From NCBI GenBank assembly GCA_051747425.1, contig JBNJGD010000003.1:62001-126000 (forward strand): a DNA stretch of 64,000 nt, given 5' to 3'. Positions 24,736 through 33,992 of the stretch are shown here, piece by piece (the stretch's first letter is position 1; the number at the start of each line of letters is the position of its first letter). Origin of the DNA: HTCC5015 sp051747425. GTDB taxonomy: Bacteria; Pseudomonadota; Gammaproteobacteria; HTCC5015. The notes under the pieces were generated by a model that searched no databases, was not told the origin of the DNA, and saw only the letters and a list, made by a program, of their open reading frames with translations. A program made the translations under genes and the position numbers.

Positions 24736-25551
24736 ATGAGTGTTCACAGCCAGCGCAAGAGCGTGACCGTCAACCAATTGGGCAAAATGAAGGCCGGGGG
24801 TGAAAAGATCGCCTGTCTTACCGCCTACGATGCCAGCTTTGCCGAACAGCTTGACGGCGCCGGGGTCGAGGTAGTGCTGGTGGGCGACTCCCTGGGCATG
24901 GTTGTCCAGGGCCTCGACAGCACCGTGCCGGTGACCATGGACGATATGGTCTACCACACCCGTGCGGTGGCGCGAGGTAATCGCAGTGCGCTACTGATGG
25001 CCGATATGCCCTTTATGAGTTATGCCACCGAGGAGCAGGCCTTGGTCAATGCCGCCCGACTGATGCAGGAGGGCGGGGCACAGATGGTCAAGCTGGAAAC
25101 TACCGAGGGCCAGATCGGCATCATTCGCCGCCTGGTCGACGCCGGTGTACCGGTGTGTGCCCATCTGGGGCTGCGGCCACAGTCGGTGCACAAATTGGGT
25201 GGCTATCGTGTCCAGGGGCGCGACAGCGAGGCCGCCGCGGCCATGCTGGAGGAGGCCCGCGAACTCGAGGCGGCGGGGGCCGATTGCCTGCTGCTGGAGT
25301 GTGTGCCGGCCGAGCTGGCCCGGCGGATTACGGAGGCGGTGGGTATTCCGGTGATCGGCATTGGCGCCGGGCCCGATACCGACGGCCAGATTCTCGTGCT
25401 CTACGATATTCTCGGTATTTCCAAGGGCAAGCGGCCCAAATTTTCACGCGATTATCTGACCGGGCGCGGCAGCATCGGCGAGGCCATTGAGGCCTATGTG
25501 GCCGAGGTCAAGCAGGGCCAGTTTCCGTCCGTCGAACACAGTTTTGAGTAG
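24736..25551 (+). CDS. panB: 3-methyl-2-oxobutanoate hydroxymethyltransferase
   Basis: First committed enzyme of pantothenate synthesis: makes ketopantoate from 2-oxoisovalerate and methylene-THF. It is a TIM-barrel protein of 271 residues with CLTAYDASFAEQLDGAGV, VGDSLGMVVQGLDST, the metal-binding MADMPFMSY, AHLGLRPQSVHKLGGYRVQGR and IGAGPDTDGQILVLYD. It begins 4 bp after the kinase gene and is followed by panC after 5 bp. Confidence 0.96.
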   Translation: MSVHSQRKSVTVNQLGKMKAGGEKIACLTAYDASFAEQLDGAGVEVVLVGDSLGMVVQGLDSTVPVTMDDMVYHTRAVARGNRSALLMADMPFMSYATEEQALVNAARLMQEGGAQMVKLETTEGQIGIIRRLVDAGVPVCAHLGLRPQSVHKLGGYRVQGRDSEAAAAMLEEARELEAAGADCLLLECVPAELARRITEAVGIPVIGIGAGPDTDGQILVLYDILGISKGKRPKFSRDYLTGRGSIGEAIEAYVAEVKQGQFPSVEHSFE

Positions 25552-25556
25552 CGTCC

Positions 25557-26405
25557 ATGTGGCAGGCTGAAACCATCAGTGACCTTCGTCAGTCGCTGGC
25601 ACCCTGGCGACGCCAGGGCGAGCGCGTGGCTTTTGTACCCACCATGGGTAATCTTCATCCAGGGCACATGGCGCTGGTCGAGCGCGCCCGGGCCTGTGCC
25701 GATCGCGTGGTGGTGAGTATTTTTGTCAATCCCATGCAGTTTAATGATGCCGATGACCTGGCGCGCTATCCGCGAACCCTCCAGGCGGACCGGGAAAAAC
25801 TGGAAGCGGCCGGCGTCGACGGCCTGTTTTTGCCCTCGGATGCCGAACTCTATCCCCGCGGTGACAAGGGCGTTACCCGGGTAGAGGTACCGGGGCTGTC
25901 GGATATTCTCGAGGGCGAACACCGTCCCGGCCACTTTACCGGTGTCACCACTGTGGTCTGCAAGCTGTTCAATTGCGTTCAGCCCGATGTCGCCGTCTTT
26001 GGGAAGAAGGATTACCAGCAGCTGATGCTGATCCGGCGCATGGTTCGCGACCTCAATATTCCGGTAACGATTGAGTCGGTGCCTACGCGGCGTGAGGCGT
26101 CGGGCCTGGCAATGAGTTCGAGGAATGGGCTTCTTGATAATAATTGCCTTGATCTTGCGGTTAAAATCAGTGAAATTCTGAAAAAATGCAGGGAAGAGGT
26201 TCTTTCAGGTGTGTCTCTGGAGGAAGCCGAATCAAGGGCCTGGCAATCGCTGGAAGCGGCGGGACTGGCGCCGGAGTACTGTGTGATCCGGCGCCAGGAG
26301 GACCTGGCCGAGGTGGGCCGGGATGACAAAAAGCTGGTTATCCTGACAGCGGCGCGAATTGGTGCTGTGAGGTTGATTGACAATCTTGAGCTGGAGAGAC
26401 TCTAG
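25557..26405 (+). CDS. panC: Pantothenate synthetase
   Basis: Joins pantoate and beta-alanine with ATP through a pantoyl-adenylate. It is an HxGH-class nucleotidyltransferase: VPTMGNLHPGHMALVERA, SIFVNPMQFN, FGKKDYQQL and a KMSKS-like AMSSRNGLL. The 282 residues are the normal length. The stretch near 26130-26220 is locally A+T-richer than its neighbours, without breaking the frame. Confidence 0.96.
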   Translation: MWQAETISDLRQSLAPWRRQGERVAFVPTMGNLHPGHMALVERARACADRVVVSIFVNPMQFNDADDLARYPRTLQADREKLEAAGVDGLFLPSDAELYPRGDKGVTRVEVPGLSDILEGEHRPGHFTGVTTVVCKLFNCVQPDVAVFGKKDYQQLMLIRRMVRDLNIPVTIESVPTRREASGLAMSSRNGLLDNNCLDLAVKISEILKKCREEVLSGVSLEEAESRAWQSLEAAGLAPEYCVIRRQEDLAEVGRDDKKLVILTAARIGAVRLIDNLELERL

Positions 26406-26413
26406 GCTATAAT
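26386..26413 (+). promoter_or_regulatory. Putative promoter of panD-pgi
   Basis: -35 TTGAGC (26386-26391), a 16-bp spacer and a perfect -10 TATAAT (26408-26413), overlapping the end of panC. It leads into panD about 80 bases downstream, so panD and pgi can be transcribed apart from panBC. Confidence 0.5.
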
Positions 26414-26492
26414 GCGCCCCCTGTGCCCGAAGTGGTACAATTGATAAATTGACGACACTGCGCAAGCAGACGAGAAAAGCGGAGACAGTTTT

Positions 26493-26873
26493 ATGGAGCT
26501 CACACTCCTGAAAGCCAAACTACACAAGGCTGCGGTGACGCATTCGGAACTCGACTATGAGGGTTCCTGCGCGATCGACAGCGATTTGCTCGACGCCGCC
26601 GGCATGCACGAATACGAGCAGATTGAAATTTACAACATCACCAATGGCAATCGCTTTTCCACCTATATTATCCGTGCTGAAGCCGGTTCGGGTGTGATTT
26701 CCGTCAATGGTGCCGCCGCGCATTTGGCGGACCCCGGTGATCGTGTCATTATTTGTGCTTATGCGCGTCTGCCCGCACATGAAGCGCCCATGCACAAACC
26801 CGCACTGGTGTATCTCAATGAGCACAACGAGATTCAGCGCACTGCCAATACCATTCCCGTTCAGGCGGCCTGA
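26493..26873 (+). CDS. panD: Aspartate 1-decarboxylase
   Basis: Pyruvoyl enzyme making beta-alanine from aspartate for PanC. The proenzyme is 126 residues; the self-cleavage site Gly24-Ser25 lies in LDYEGSCAIDSDLLDAAGM and yields the N-terminal pyruvoyl group. RFSTYIIRAE and NGAAAHLADPGDRVII are conserved. It completes the pantothenate set with panB and panC, and takes as substrate the aspartate that the ectoine-degradation genes earlier in the window would supply. Confidence 0.96.
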   Translation: MELTLLKAKLHKAAVTHSELDYEGSCAIDSDLLDAAGMHEYEQIEIYNITNGNRFSTYIIRAEAGSGVISVNGAAAHLADPGDRVIICAYARLPAHEAPMHKPALVYLNEHNEIQRTANTIPVQAA

Positions 26874-26883
26874 TCGTCGCGGT

Positions 26884-26929
26884 GTCTCCGGCGGTTCGGC
26901 CGCCGGAGACTGCCCCGTTGCGGGCGGGG
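26884..26929 (+). other. Tandem hairpins between panD and pgi
   Basis: A perfect 11-bp stem GTCTCCGGCGG/CCGCCGGAGAC (26884-26894, 26900-26910) with loop TTCGG is followed at once by a smaller CCCCG/CGGGG stem (26913-26917, 26925-26929). There is no T run. The GGGG of the second stem is the only ribosome-binding-like sequence for pgi (start 26937), so folding may limit pgi translation or protect the panD mRNA end. Confidence 0.5.
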
Positions 26930-26936
26930 TGTCGTA

Positions 26937-28583
26937 ATGACCACAAGCCCGTACAACCAGGTTGATCCCCAGCTGCTCCTGCAAGCCAGTCGCGAACGCC
27001 TTGCGGAGGTCACTCTGCGCAAACTGTTCGCCGACGATCCCGGTCGTTCGGATCGGTTTTCCATCGAGGCCTGCGGCCTTCTTCTCGACTACTCAAAAAA
27101 CCGCGTCGATCACGAAGTGATGGAGCAGCTTCGGGCCTGGCTGGAGTCATCTGGATTCGAGCAAAGGCGTCGCGACCTGCTGCAAGGTGAGACGGTGAAC
27201 ACCAGTGAGGGACGCGCTGCCGGCCACTGTGCACTGCGCGCCCTGTCGAGCAGACACTACCGGGTAGAGGGCAGGGATGTCATGCCGCTGGTCCGCGACC
27301 AGCTCGAGCGCATGGGCGCTACCGCTGATGCCATTCGCAGCGGACAGTGGCGGGGGTTTACCGGCCGCCCTGTACGCCAGATAGTCAATATCGGTGTCGG
27401 TGGTTCCAGTCTCGGTGCCAAAATGGCCAGTGAGGCGCTGCGCCCCTACCACGCCGAGCAGCTGGAGGTGCACTATGTCTCCAATGCCGACACCAGCCAG
27501 ATACACCAGGTGTTGCAGTGCTGTGAGCCCGAGACCACCCTGTTTGTGGTTTGCTCCAAAAGCTTCCAGACTCGCGAGACCCTGAATAACGCCAATATTG
27601 CCCGGCGCTGGTTTTTTGCCGCCGGCGGCAGCACCGCCGTTCTCCACAGACACTTTGTCGCGGTGACTTCCAACCATCCCGCAGCCAACCGCTTTGGCAT
27701 TCACCCGGACCAGCAATACGAGATGTGGGACTGGGTGGGTGGCCGCTATTCCCTGTGGTCGAGCATTGGCCTGAGTACGGCCATTCTCATCGGCATGGAG
27801 AGCTTCAAGGCCTTGCTGCGCGGCGCCGAAGCCATGGACCAGCATTTCGAGGCGGCCCCGCTTCACCGCAATATGCCGGTGACCCTGGCGCTGCTCTCGG
27901 TTTGGTACAGTCGTTTCTGGGGCGCCCAGACCCACGCCGTTTTGCCCTATGACCACTATTTGCGCTATCTGCCGGAGCATCTGCAGCAGTTGCACATGGA
28001 GAGCCTGGGCAAGTCTGTTGCCGCGACTGGAGAGCCCCTCGACGGGGACAGCGGAAGTGTGATTTGGGGTACAGCGGGCATACAGGGTCAGCATGCCTAT
28101 TTTCAGTTGCTGCATCAGGGAACGCGGCTGGTGCCGGCGGACTTTATTCTGGTCAAGACCAGCCACAACCCCTACGGCAATAGCCAGAATTGGTTGCTGG
28201 CCAGCGCTATTGCCCAGATGGAAGCGTTGATGAATGGCAAAAGCGAGCGCGAGGCCGCCGTGGAAATGGCCGATATGGGTTACCGCGATGAGCAGATTCA
28301 AGCGCTGCTGCCATTTTTCAGTTTCGAGGGGAACCGGCCCTCCAACGCGCTTGTTGCCGACCGGCTCACCCCCGAAACGCTGGGGGCACTAGTGGCGCTC
28401 TATGAACACAAGACCTTCACCGAGAGCGTGCTCTACGGGGTTAATGCCTTCGACCAATGGGGTGTGGAGTACGGCAAAACGCTGACCCGCAATATACTCA
28501 GGGAAGTGGAGGGCGAGGCCCCGGAGTCAGAGCACGACGCTTCCACCCGGCAACTGATCGGGCGCCTTCTCGGAGATCAGTAG
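26937..28583 (+). CDS. pgi: Glucose-6-phosphate isomerase
   Basis: Interconverts glucose-6-phosphate and fructose-6-phosphate. The product is 548 residues, the normal length of the long Pgi form. Signatures include VNIGVGGSSLGAKMASEAL, FVVCSKSFQTRETLNN, WDWVGGRYSLWSSIGLS and GDSGSVIWGTAGIQGQHA. It converges on purK with a 9-bp gap and no visible terminator between them. Confidence 0.96.
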   Translation: MTTSPYNQVDPQLLLQASRERLAEVTLRKLFADDPGRSDRFSIEACGLLLDYSKNRVDHEVMEQLRAWLESSGFEQRRRDLLQGETVNTSEGRAAGHCALRALSSRHYRVEGRDVMPLVRDQLERMGATADAIRSGQWRGFTGRPVRQIVNIGVGGSSLGAKMASEALRPYHAEQLEVHYVSNADTSQIHQVLQCCEPETTLFVVCSKSFQTRETLNNANIARRWFFAAGGSTAVLHRHFVAVTSNHPAANRFGIHPDQQYEMWDWVGGRYSLWSSIGLSTAILIGMESFKALLRGAEAMDQHFEAAPLHRNMPVTLALLSVWYSRFWGAQTHAVLPYDHYLRYLPEHLQQLHMESLGKSVAATGEPLDGDSGSVIWGTAGIQGQHAYFQLLHQGTRLVPADFILVKTSHNPYGNSQNWLLASAIAQMEALMNGKSEREAAVEMADMGYRDEQIQALLPFFSFEGNRPSNALVADRLTPETLGALVALYEHKTFTESVLYGVNAFDQWGVEYGKTLTRNILREVEGEAPESEHDASTRQLIGRLLGDQ

Positions 28584-28592
28584 CCGTTTCCG

Positions 28593-29693
28593 CTATTGGT
28601 TTCGGGCCGTCTCAATCACCCGCTCAATCAGGGCCAGTTTTTCCTCCAGCTGCTCCTTGCTGGGTGAGGTGGTGGTAACATGACCGAGTTTGCGTTTGGC
28701 TTTGGGCGCTTTGCCGTAATCGTGGAAATGGCAATCGCTGATCTTGAGCACATCTTCGGCCAGGGGCATTTGTGAAATGCAGTTGACCATGGCGGCGTAG
28801 CCGTCGACGCGAGTGCTGCCCAGGGGCAAGCCGGTGATGGCCCGCAGGTGATTTTCGAACTGGCTGCAGATGGCCCCCTCAATCGACCAGTGGCCGGAGT
28901 TGTGAACCCGGGGCGCCATTTCGTTGGCGATGAGTTCGTCGCCAACCAGGAAGAACTCCACCGCCAGTACGCCCACATAATCGAGTTTTTCCAACAGCGG
29001 TGTGATCAGTTTTTGCGCCTGCTTCTGGAGCGCCTCGCTGGCGTAGGGCACCCGGCTGATATGGAGAATACCGCCGATGTGATCGTTGGTGGCCAGGGGG
29101 TAGAATTCGGTTTCCCCCGCGCGCCCGCGCACGCTCAGCAGGGACAGCTCACAGTCAAAGGGCACCATTCCTTCGTAGATTGCGGCCTGGCCGTTCATGG
29201 CCGCCATGGCCTCGGTCATTTGCTCTTTACTGCGCAGGACGAATTGCCCCTTGCCGTCGTAGCCCAGGCGGCGGGTCTTGAGAATGCCGGGGAGACCGAT
29301 GGCCTCCACCGCTGTTTTGAGATCGCTCTCGCTGTCCACGGCGCGGTGCGGCGCGGTGGGTATGCCCTGGCTTTCGAACAGGGCCTTTTCTTCCAGTCGA
29401 TCCTGAGCGGCCCGCAGTGCCGCGCTGGGCGGGTAGACGGCGACTTGCTGTTCAAGATCGGCCAGCGCAGCGGCGGGGACATTCTCGAAATCAAAGGTCA
29501 CCAGATCGCAACTCCCGGCCAGTTCACGCAGTTTTTCACTGTCGTCGTAGTCGCCAATGATGTGTCGGTTAGCGACCCGTCCGCCGGCCGCCTCCGGGGA
29601 GGGATCGAGGACGACAAACTCCTGGCCCAGGGGATAGCCTGCCAGAATCATCATCTTGGCCAGTTGGCCGCCGCCGATGATACCGATTTTCAT
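28593..29693 (-). CDS. purK: N5-carboxyaminoimidazole ribonucleotide synthase
   Basis: ATP-grasp enzyme of purine synthesis that carboxylates AIR to N5-CAIR. The product (366 residues) begins MKIGIIGGGQLAKMMILAGY and shows the ATP-grasp blocks (GIPTAPHRAV, LKTRRLGYDGKGQ) and VEFFLVGDELIANEMAPRVH-type metal-binding residues. It follows purE by 5 bp, and the two act in sequence. Confidence 0.95.
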   Translation of the reverse strand: MKIGIIGGGQLAKMMILAGYPLGQEFVVLDPSPEAAGGRVANRHIIGDYDDSEKLRELAGSCDLVTFDFENVPAAALADLEQQVAVYPPSAALRAAQDRLEEKALFESQGIPTAPHRAVDSESDLKTAVEAIGLPGILKTRRLGYDGKGQFVLRSKEQMTEAMAAMNGQAAIYEGMVPFDCELSLLSVRGRAGETEFYPLATNDHIGGILHISRVPYASEALQKQAQKLITPLLEKLDYVGVLAVEFFLVGDELIANEMAPRVHNSGHWSIEGAICSQFENHLRAITGLPLGSTRVDGYAAMVNCISQMPLAEDVLKISDCHFHDYGKAPKAKRKLGHVTTTSPSKEQLEEKLALIERVIETARNQ

Positions 29694-29698
29694 GGGGC

Positions 29699-30202
29699 TT
29701 ACACCTCTCGCGGGTCGGGGGTGGCGAGGACCTTGTCGGTCTGCTGCTGGCGAAAGGCCTGGTAGGACTCGCGGATCTGCGGGTAGTGATTGCCCAGCAT
29801 GGCGGCGGCGAGCAGGCCGGCGTTGCGGGCACCGGCGTCGCCGATGGCCAGTGTGCCCACGGGCACACCGCCGGGCATCTGCACAATCGAGAGCAGGGAG
29901 TCCTGGCCACTCAGGGCCCGGGATTGCACTGGCACACCGAGTACCGGCAGGCAGGTTTTGGCGGCGACCATGCCCGGAAGGTGGGCGGCGCCACCGGCGC
30001 CGGCCACAATCACCTCGAGTTGTCGCTCGGCGGCCGTGGCGGCGTATTCAAACATCAGGTCGGGGGTGCGGTGGGCGGAGACCACCTTGACCTCATAGGG
30101 TACACCGAGCTGGTCCAGCACCTCGGCGCAGTGGCTCAGGGTGGGCCAATCCGATGTGGAACCCATTATGATCCCGACGAGTGGGTGCTCAGGTGTTTTC
30201 AT
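29699..30202 (-). CDS. purE: N5-carboxyaminoimidazole ribonucleotide mutase
   Basis: Converts N5-CAIR to CAIR, the step after PurK. The start is the ATG at 30202 (MKTPEHPLVGIIMGSTSDWP); an open frame reaching 30280 adds non-homologous residues and lies upstream of the -10 element. Product 167 residues, with VKVVSAHRTPDLMFEYA and VIVAGAGGAAHLPGMVA as class-I PurE motifs. Confidence 0.95.
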   Translation of the reverse strand: MKTPEHPLVGIIMGSTSDWPTLSHCAEVLDQLGVPYEVKVVSAHRTPDLMFEYAATAAERQLEVIVAGAGGAAHLPGMVAAKTCLPVLGVPVQSRALSGQDSLLSIVQMPGGVPVGTLAIGDAGARNAGLLAAAMLGNHYPQIRESYQAFRQQQTDKVLATPDPREV

Positions 30203-30241
30203 GGTCGTAGTGACTCGACTGGCTGCTGTGAAAAGCTGAAC

Positions 30242-30250
30242 ATTATAGCA
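30242..30250 (-). promoter_or_regulatory. Extended -10 promoter of purEK
   Basis: On the minus strand TGCTATAAT gives a perfect -10 TATAAT (30247-30242) with the extended TG. The -35 region is poor, as usual for extended -10 promoters. The transcript start is predicted near 30235, about 33 bases before purE. Confidence 0.5.
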
Positions 30251-30280
30251 GAAGTTCCCGCCCGGAGAGTGCCGCGGCAC

Positions 30281-31129
30281 TCAGCGGATGTCGTTCAGCG
30301 CCCAGTCGTAGTCGTGGTCATCGATCTTGTCGACGGCCTCGAGTTTTTTGATCAGGCTGGGTGTTGCGTAGCGTTTCAGGTGGGGCAATATCCCATCGCG
30401 CCCGCCAAAGTCCTCGGCAAACCAGTAGTAGATGCTGGAGACCACCAGATCGCTGTCGTCTTCAAAGTGCGCGCCGCGCCGGTGGTTGATGAAGTCAAAG
30501 GCGGCCTGGGTCATCAGGGCGCGGGTGTTGTCAGCGGTGAAAGCCTGCCTCTGAAGATTGGGGCAGCCCAGGGCGGCGCAGTTGACGGCATAGTGAATCA
30601 GTGGGGTGCGCCAGATGGGGCGCAGTATGCGGTGTTCTATGTCATCCAGTGTCAGTGTCTCGCCCTCGACACTGAGCAGCTCAGCGCCCCAGGGGCCGTT
30701 GCTGAAAAAGCCGCTGATATCGATGTCGCGGATGCTCTCCACCGGGTAGTGTTCGAGCACGGTGTACAGGGTCTGCGCGTTATAGAGGTTGATCCAGAAA
30801 GCGAGTTGTTCGGGGCGGTTGAGCTGGCTGACGGGAGTTGCCTGCAGGTTTTCCAGGTATTGACCGAGGTTGTTTTTCGCCTGGTCGTCGACGCCCGCGT
30901 AGTCCACCCGGTTAACCCCGTTTTCACCGGTTTCGACAAAACGGTCGAGAAAGGCCTGCCAGGGGGCATGATCGACGCTCATTTCACTGTCCGGATCGTG
31001 TGCTTGCCAGCGGGCCCAGAGTTCGGCTTTGGGCGCCGCCTGGGCAGTGCCCGCCGCGAGGCACAGCGCCAGCGCGATGAACGGCGCATGCAAAAGCTTG
31101 TGTGGCTTGCCATGGTGTGTCGGTTGCAT
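30281..31129 (-). CDS. DUF547 domain-containing exported protein
   Basis: Periplasmic protein of 282 residues from the ATG at 31129, which has GGAGG about 6 bases upstream; a longer frame to 31216 is rejected. The signal peptide ends near LAAGTAQAAP. The DUF547 core is visible (LAFWINLYNAQTLYTVLEHYP, DDIEHRILRP, HYAVNCAALGCPNLQ, with the conserved Cys pair in NCAALGCP). The family's function is unknown. The single Cys-x4-Cys and conserved Asn/His hint at an enzyme. It is divergent from purT and upstream of purEK on the same strand. Confidence 0.85.
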   Translation of the reverse strand: MQPTHHGKPHKLLHAPFIALALCLAAGTAQAAPKAELWARWQAHDPDSEMSVDHAPWQAFLDRFVETGENGVNRVDYAGVDDQAKNNLGQYLENLQATPVSQLNRPEQLAFWINLYNAQTLYTVLEHYPVESIRDIDISGFFSNGPWGAELLSVEGETLTLDDIEHRILRPIWRTPLIHYAVNCAALGCPNLQRQAFTADNTRALMTQAAFDFINHRRGAHFEDDSDLVVSSIYYWFAEDFGGRDGILPHLKRYATPSLIKKLEAVDKIDDHDYDWALNDIR

Positions 31130-31144
31130 CTCGCCCTCCGGTGT

Positions 31145-31173
31145 TTGGCATTGTCGGGCGGGGACTATAGAAT
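31145..31173 (+). promoter_or_regulatory. Putative promoter of purT
   Basis: -35 TTGGCA (31145-31150), exact 17-bp spacer, -10 TAGAAT (31168-31173); each hexamer matches five of six. The predicted start near 31180 leaves a leader of about 35 bases to the purT ATG. Confidence 0.5.
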
Positions 31174-31214
31174 TTCCCCGCCATCTTCGGCCGCTCAATG
31201 GGTACCAAAATAGC

Positions 31215-32435
31215 ATGAATCAGAGCAAAGCAAAGCGATGTGAAGACGAACTGTGTCTGGGAACGGCGCTGTCTCCCGGCGCCCACAAAATGCTGCTTCT
31301 GGGCAGTGGCGAACTGGGCAAGGAAGTGGCCATTGAAGCCCAGCGCCTGGGTGTCGAGGTGATTGCCGCCGATCGCTACGCCAGGGCACCCGCCATGCAC
31401 ATTGCCCACCGCAGTCATGTCATCGATATGCTCGACGGCGAGGCCATTAGACAGGTGGTGGAGAGCGAGCGCCCCGACTGGATTGTTCCCGAGATCGAGG
31501 CCATACACACCGAGACCCTGCTGGCGCTGGAGAAAGAGGGCTGGAATGTGGTGCCCACGGCCCGGGCCACGCGCCTGACCATGGATCGCGAGGGCATCCG
31601 CCGCCTGGTGGCCGAGACCCTGTCCCTGCCCACTTCGCCCTACCGCTTTGCCGAGACCCTGGAGGACTACCGCACCGCAGTGGAGGCCATTGGTTTGCCC
31701 TGTGTGGTCAAGCCGGTGATGAGCTCCTCCGGCAAAGGACAGAGTGTGATCCGCCAACCGGGCGAGATGGACGCCGCCTGGCAGTACGCCCAGGCTGGAG
31801 GGCGCGCCGGCGCCGGGCGTGTGATTGTCGAGGGCTTTGTCGATTTTGACTATGAGATCACCTTGCTGACGGTGCGCCATCGGGGCGGAACCAGTTTTTG
31901 TGCGCCTATTGGCCACCGTCAGGAGGGCGGCGACTATCGGGAGTCCTGGCAGCCGCAGGCCATGTCTGATCGGGCGCTGTCCTCGGCCCGGGAGATCGCC
32001 GAGCGGGTGAGCGCGGAGCTTGGCGGCTGGGGTGTCTTTGGCATGGAATTTTTTATTCGCGGCGACGAGGCGATTTTTTCCGAGGTGTCGCCGCGCCCTC
32101 ACGACACCGGCCTGGTGACCCTGGTGTCCCAGGATCTGTCGGAATTTGCCCTGCATGTGCGGGCCATCATGGGATTGCCCATACCGTTGATTGAGCAGTT
32201 CGGCCCCAGTGCCTCGGCGGCCTTTTTGCCTGCCGGAGAAGGCGAGGACCTGTATTACCGGGGTCTCGAGGCGGCGCTGGCCGAGCCACAAACGCAGTTG
32301 CGTCTGTTTGCCAAGCCCGATATCCAGGGACAACGGCGAATGGGTGTCTCTCTTGCTCGAAGTAATGCACTGGATGATGCAGTGGATAAGGCCCGCAGGG
32401 TCTGCGACGCATTGCGTATAGCCACGAAGGACTAA
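31215..32435 (+). CDS. purT: Formate-dependent phosphoribosylglycinamide formyltransferase
   Basis: ATP-grasp enzyme that formylates GAR with free formate, the folate-independent alternative to PurN. The start is the ATG at 31215 (MNQSKAKRCEDELCLG). Product 406 residues. Motifs include MLLLGSGELGKEVAIEAQRL, VKPVMSSSGKGQSV, EGFVDFDYEITLL, GMEFFIRGDEAIFSEVSPRPHD and KPDIQGQRRMGVSLA. Grouping purT with purEK puts three purine steps in one place. Its TAA stop overlaps the stop of the convergent cyclase gene. Confidence 0.95.
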   Translation: MNQSKAKRCEDELCLGTALSPGAHKMLLLGSGELGKEVAIEAQRLGVEVIAADRYARAPAMHIAHRSHVIDMLDGEAIRQVVESERPDWIVPEIEAIHTETLLALEKEGWNVVPTARATRLTMDREGIRRLVAETLSLPTSPYRFAETLEDYRTAVEAIGLPCVVKPVMSSSGKGQSVIRQPGEMDAAWQYAQAGGRAGAGRVIVEGFVDFDYEITLLTVRHRGGTSFCAPIGHRQEGGDYRESWQPQAMSDRALSSAREIAERVSAELGGWGVFGMEFFIRGDEAIFSEVSPRPHDTGLVTLVSQDLSEFALHVRAIMGLPIPLIEQFGPSASAAFLPAGEGEDLYYRGLEAALAEPQTQLRLFAKPDIQGQRRMGVSLARSNALDDAVDKARRVCDALRIATKD

Positions 32436-33901
32436 CTGGAAGTGTTGTCCAGAACAGCGCAGTTCCTTCCTCTGGCCTTGGCTTCGTAAAGGGCCAGGTC
32501 CGCCCTGTGAACCAAGTCCTGAGCCAGCGCTTCTAGCGTTTGATTGTCCGAATCAGGCGAGGGGCAAAGAGAGGCAACGCCAAGGCTGGCGGTGATCCGG
32601 GTTTCCAGGTCATCAATGTTTTCAATCGATTGCCGGATGCGTTCAGCCACAGTTAACGCAGTTGCTCCGTCGGTGTGGGGTAGGAACATTGCAAATTCCT
32701 CACCCCCGTAGCGCCCGGGCAGGTCATACTCTCTGGAGAAGGATGTGAGGAATCCTCCTATCCTGGCCAAAGCTTTATCACCTGAAATATGGCCGAATCG
32801 ATCGTTGTAGGCTTTGAAAAAATCGAGATCAAACAGAATGTAGCTAAAAGACTTCTGGTGACGTCGGTCGAAAGCGAGTGAGGCCATCATCCTCTCCATA
32901 AAATACCGGCGATTTGCCAGGCCGGTTAGCGGATCTGTGCGAGCCAGGTCGGTCAGCTGTAAATTGGCGGTTTCGAGCTCTTCCTGTTTCTGCTGGAGAG
33001 CCTGCTCGGCCACAACCCGTTGGGTGATGTCCTGGATTTGAGACACGAAATACAGCGGGGCATTGGTATCGCCCTGGCGAACCAACGATACAGACAATTG
33101 CCCCCAGACAATCTCGCCATCCCGGCGAATGTAGCGTTTGTCGATGGTATAGGTGCTTTTCTTCCCCTCAAGCAGTGCCTGTACGTTGCCCAGGTCTTTG
33201 TCCAGGTCCTCTGGATAAGTCAGTGTTTGGAAGTCTGTTTTGAGTAACGTCTTTTCAGGGTATCCCAGCATCTCACAGAGGGAGCGGTTGACCCTCAGCC
33301 AGGCTCCTTCCAGGCTGACCAGTGCCATGCCAATGCTGGCATCCCGGAACGCCCCCTCGAATTGCTTCACACTGTTTTCAAGGTCCGCAAGAGCTTGGTT
33401 TCTCTGCCGTTCTATCAAATCTCTTTCGAGCGTGTGTCCCAGGGCTCTGGCCATCAGTTCAATCCAGTCAATATCGTCCTGGGTGAACGGTACTTCTCGA
33501 GGTTGTTGGCTGCTGAAGTTGAGCGTGCCGAATCTTTTTCCCTCTACCCAGATAGAGGTGGCGATGTAGCTTTCGAGTTTGGCACTCTGGTAAACGGGGT
33601 GTTGTCGCATTTTGGCATTGCTACCGACATGGTCCAGGGCAATACTGGTGTTTCGTTTGACCACTTCGTGACAGAAGGTATCGCCCAGGACATATTCTGT
33701 GCCGACGGGTATGGCGTTACTGGCAATCACGCTGTAGGCGTCGTCATCTATTCGACTGATAATGCCGAGTTCCAGACCAAAGATGTCACAGCCCAGTCGT
33801 AGATAGTCCTGGTAAAGGACATCAAAGGACTCAAACGGCTGTAGTGCCAGCTTGTGTAACCGGTTGTGGATGCTTTCCCGAGTTGGTTGTACTCGTGTCA
33901 T
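32432..33901 (-). CDS. Diguanylate cyclase with GAF and PAS sensor domains
   Basis: Cytosolic c-di-GMP synthase (489 residues) without membrane segments. Domains in order: GAF (about 20-165, with SVIASNAIPVGTEYVLGDTFC), PAS with PAC (about 185-300, FRDASIGMALVSLEGAWLRVN), a short coiled linker (QQKQEELETANLQ) and GGDEF (about 320-480). The active site is GGEEF at 399-403, so catalysis should be intact. RxxD (R390-D393) five residues before it is the inhibitory I-site, so product feedback is expected. The input signal is unknown. Upstream, 91 bp separate it from a divergent flavoenzyme gene. Confidence 0.93.
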   Translation of the reverse strand: MTRVQPTRESIHNRLHKLALQPFESFDVLYQDYLRLGCDIFGLELGIISRIDDDAYSVIASNAIPVGTEYVLGDTFCHEVVKRNTSIALDHVGSNAKMRQHPVYQSAKLESYIATSIWVEGKRFGTLNFSSQQPREVPFTQDDIDWIELMARALGHTLERDLIERQRNQALADLENSVKQFEGAFRDASIGMALVSLEGAWLRVNRSLCEMLGYPEKTLLKTDFQTLTYPEDLDKDLGNVQALLEGKKSTYTIDKRYIRRDGEIVWGQLSVSLVRQGDTNAPLYFVSQIQDITQRVVAEQALQQKQEELETANLQLTDLARTDPLTGLANRRYFMERMMASLAFDRRHQKSFSYILFDLDFFKAYNDRFGHISGDKALARIGGFLTSFSREYDLPGRYGGEEFAMFLPHTDGATALTVAERIRQSIENIDDLETRITASLGVASLCPSPDSDNQTLEALAQDLVHRADLALYEAKARGRNCAVLDNTSS

Positions 33902-33992
33902 AAGCTTCTCTTGAATGCACTGATTGTGGTTATATTGTCATAGCATAGCATTCGGCAAGGTTTAATCGCCGCACAATTCGGCAGGAGACAAG

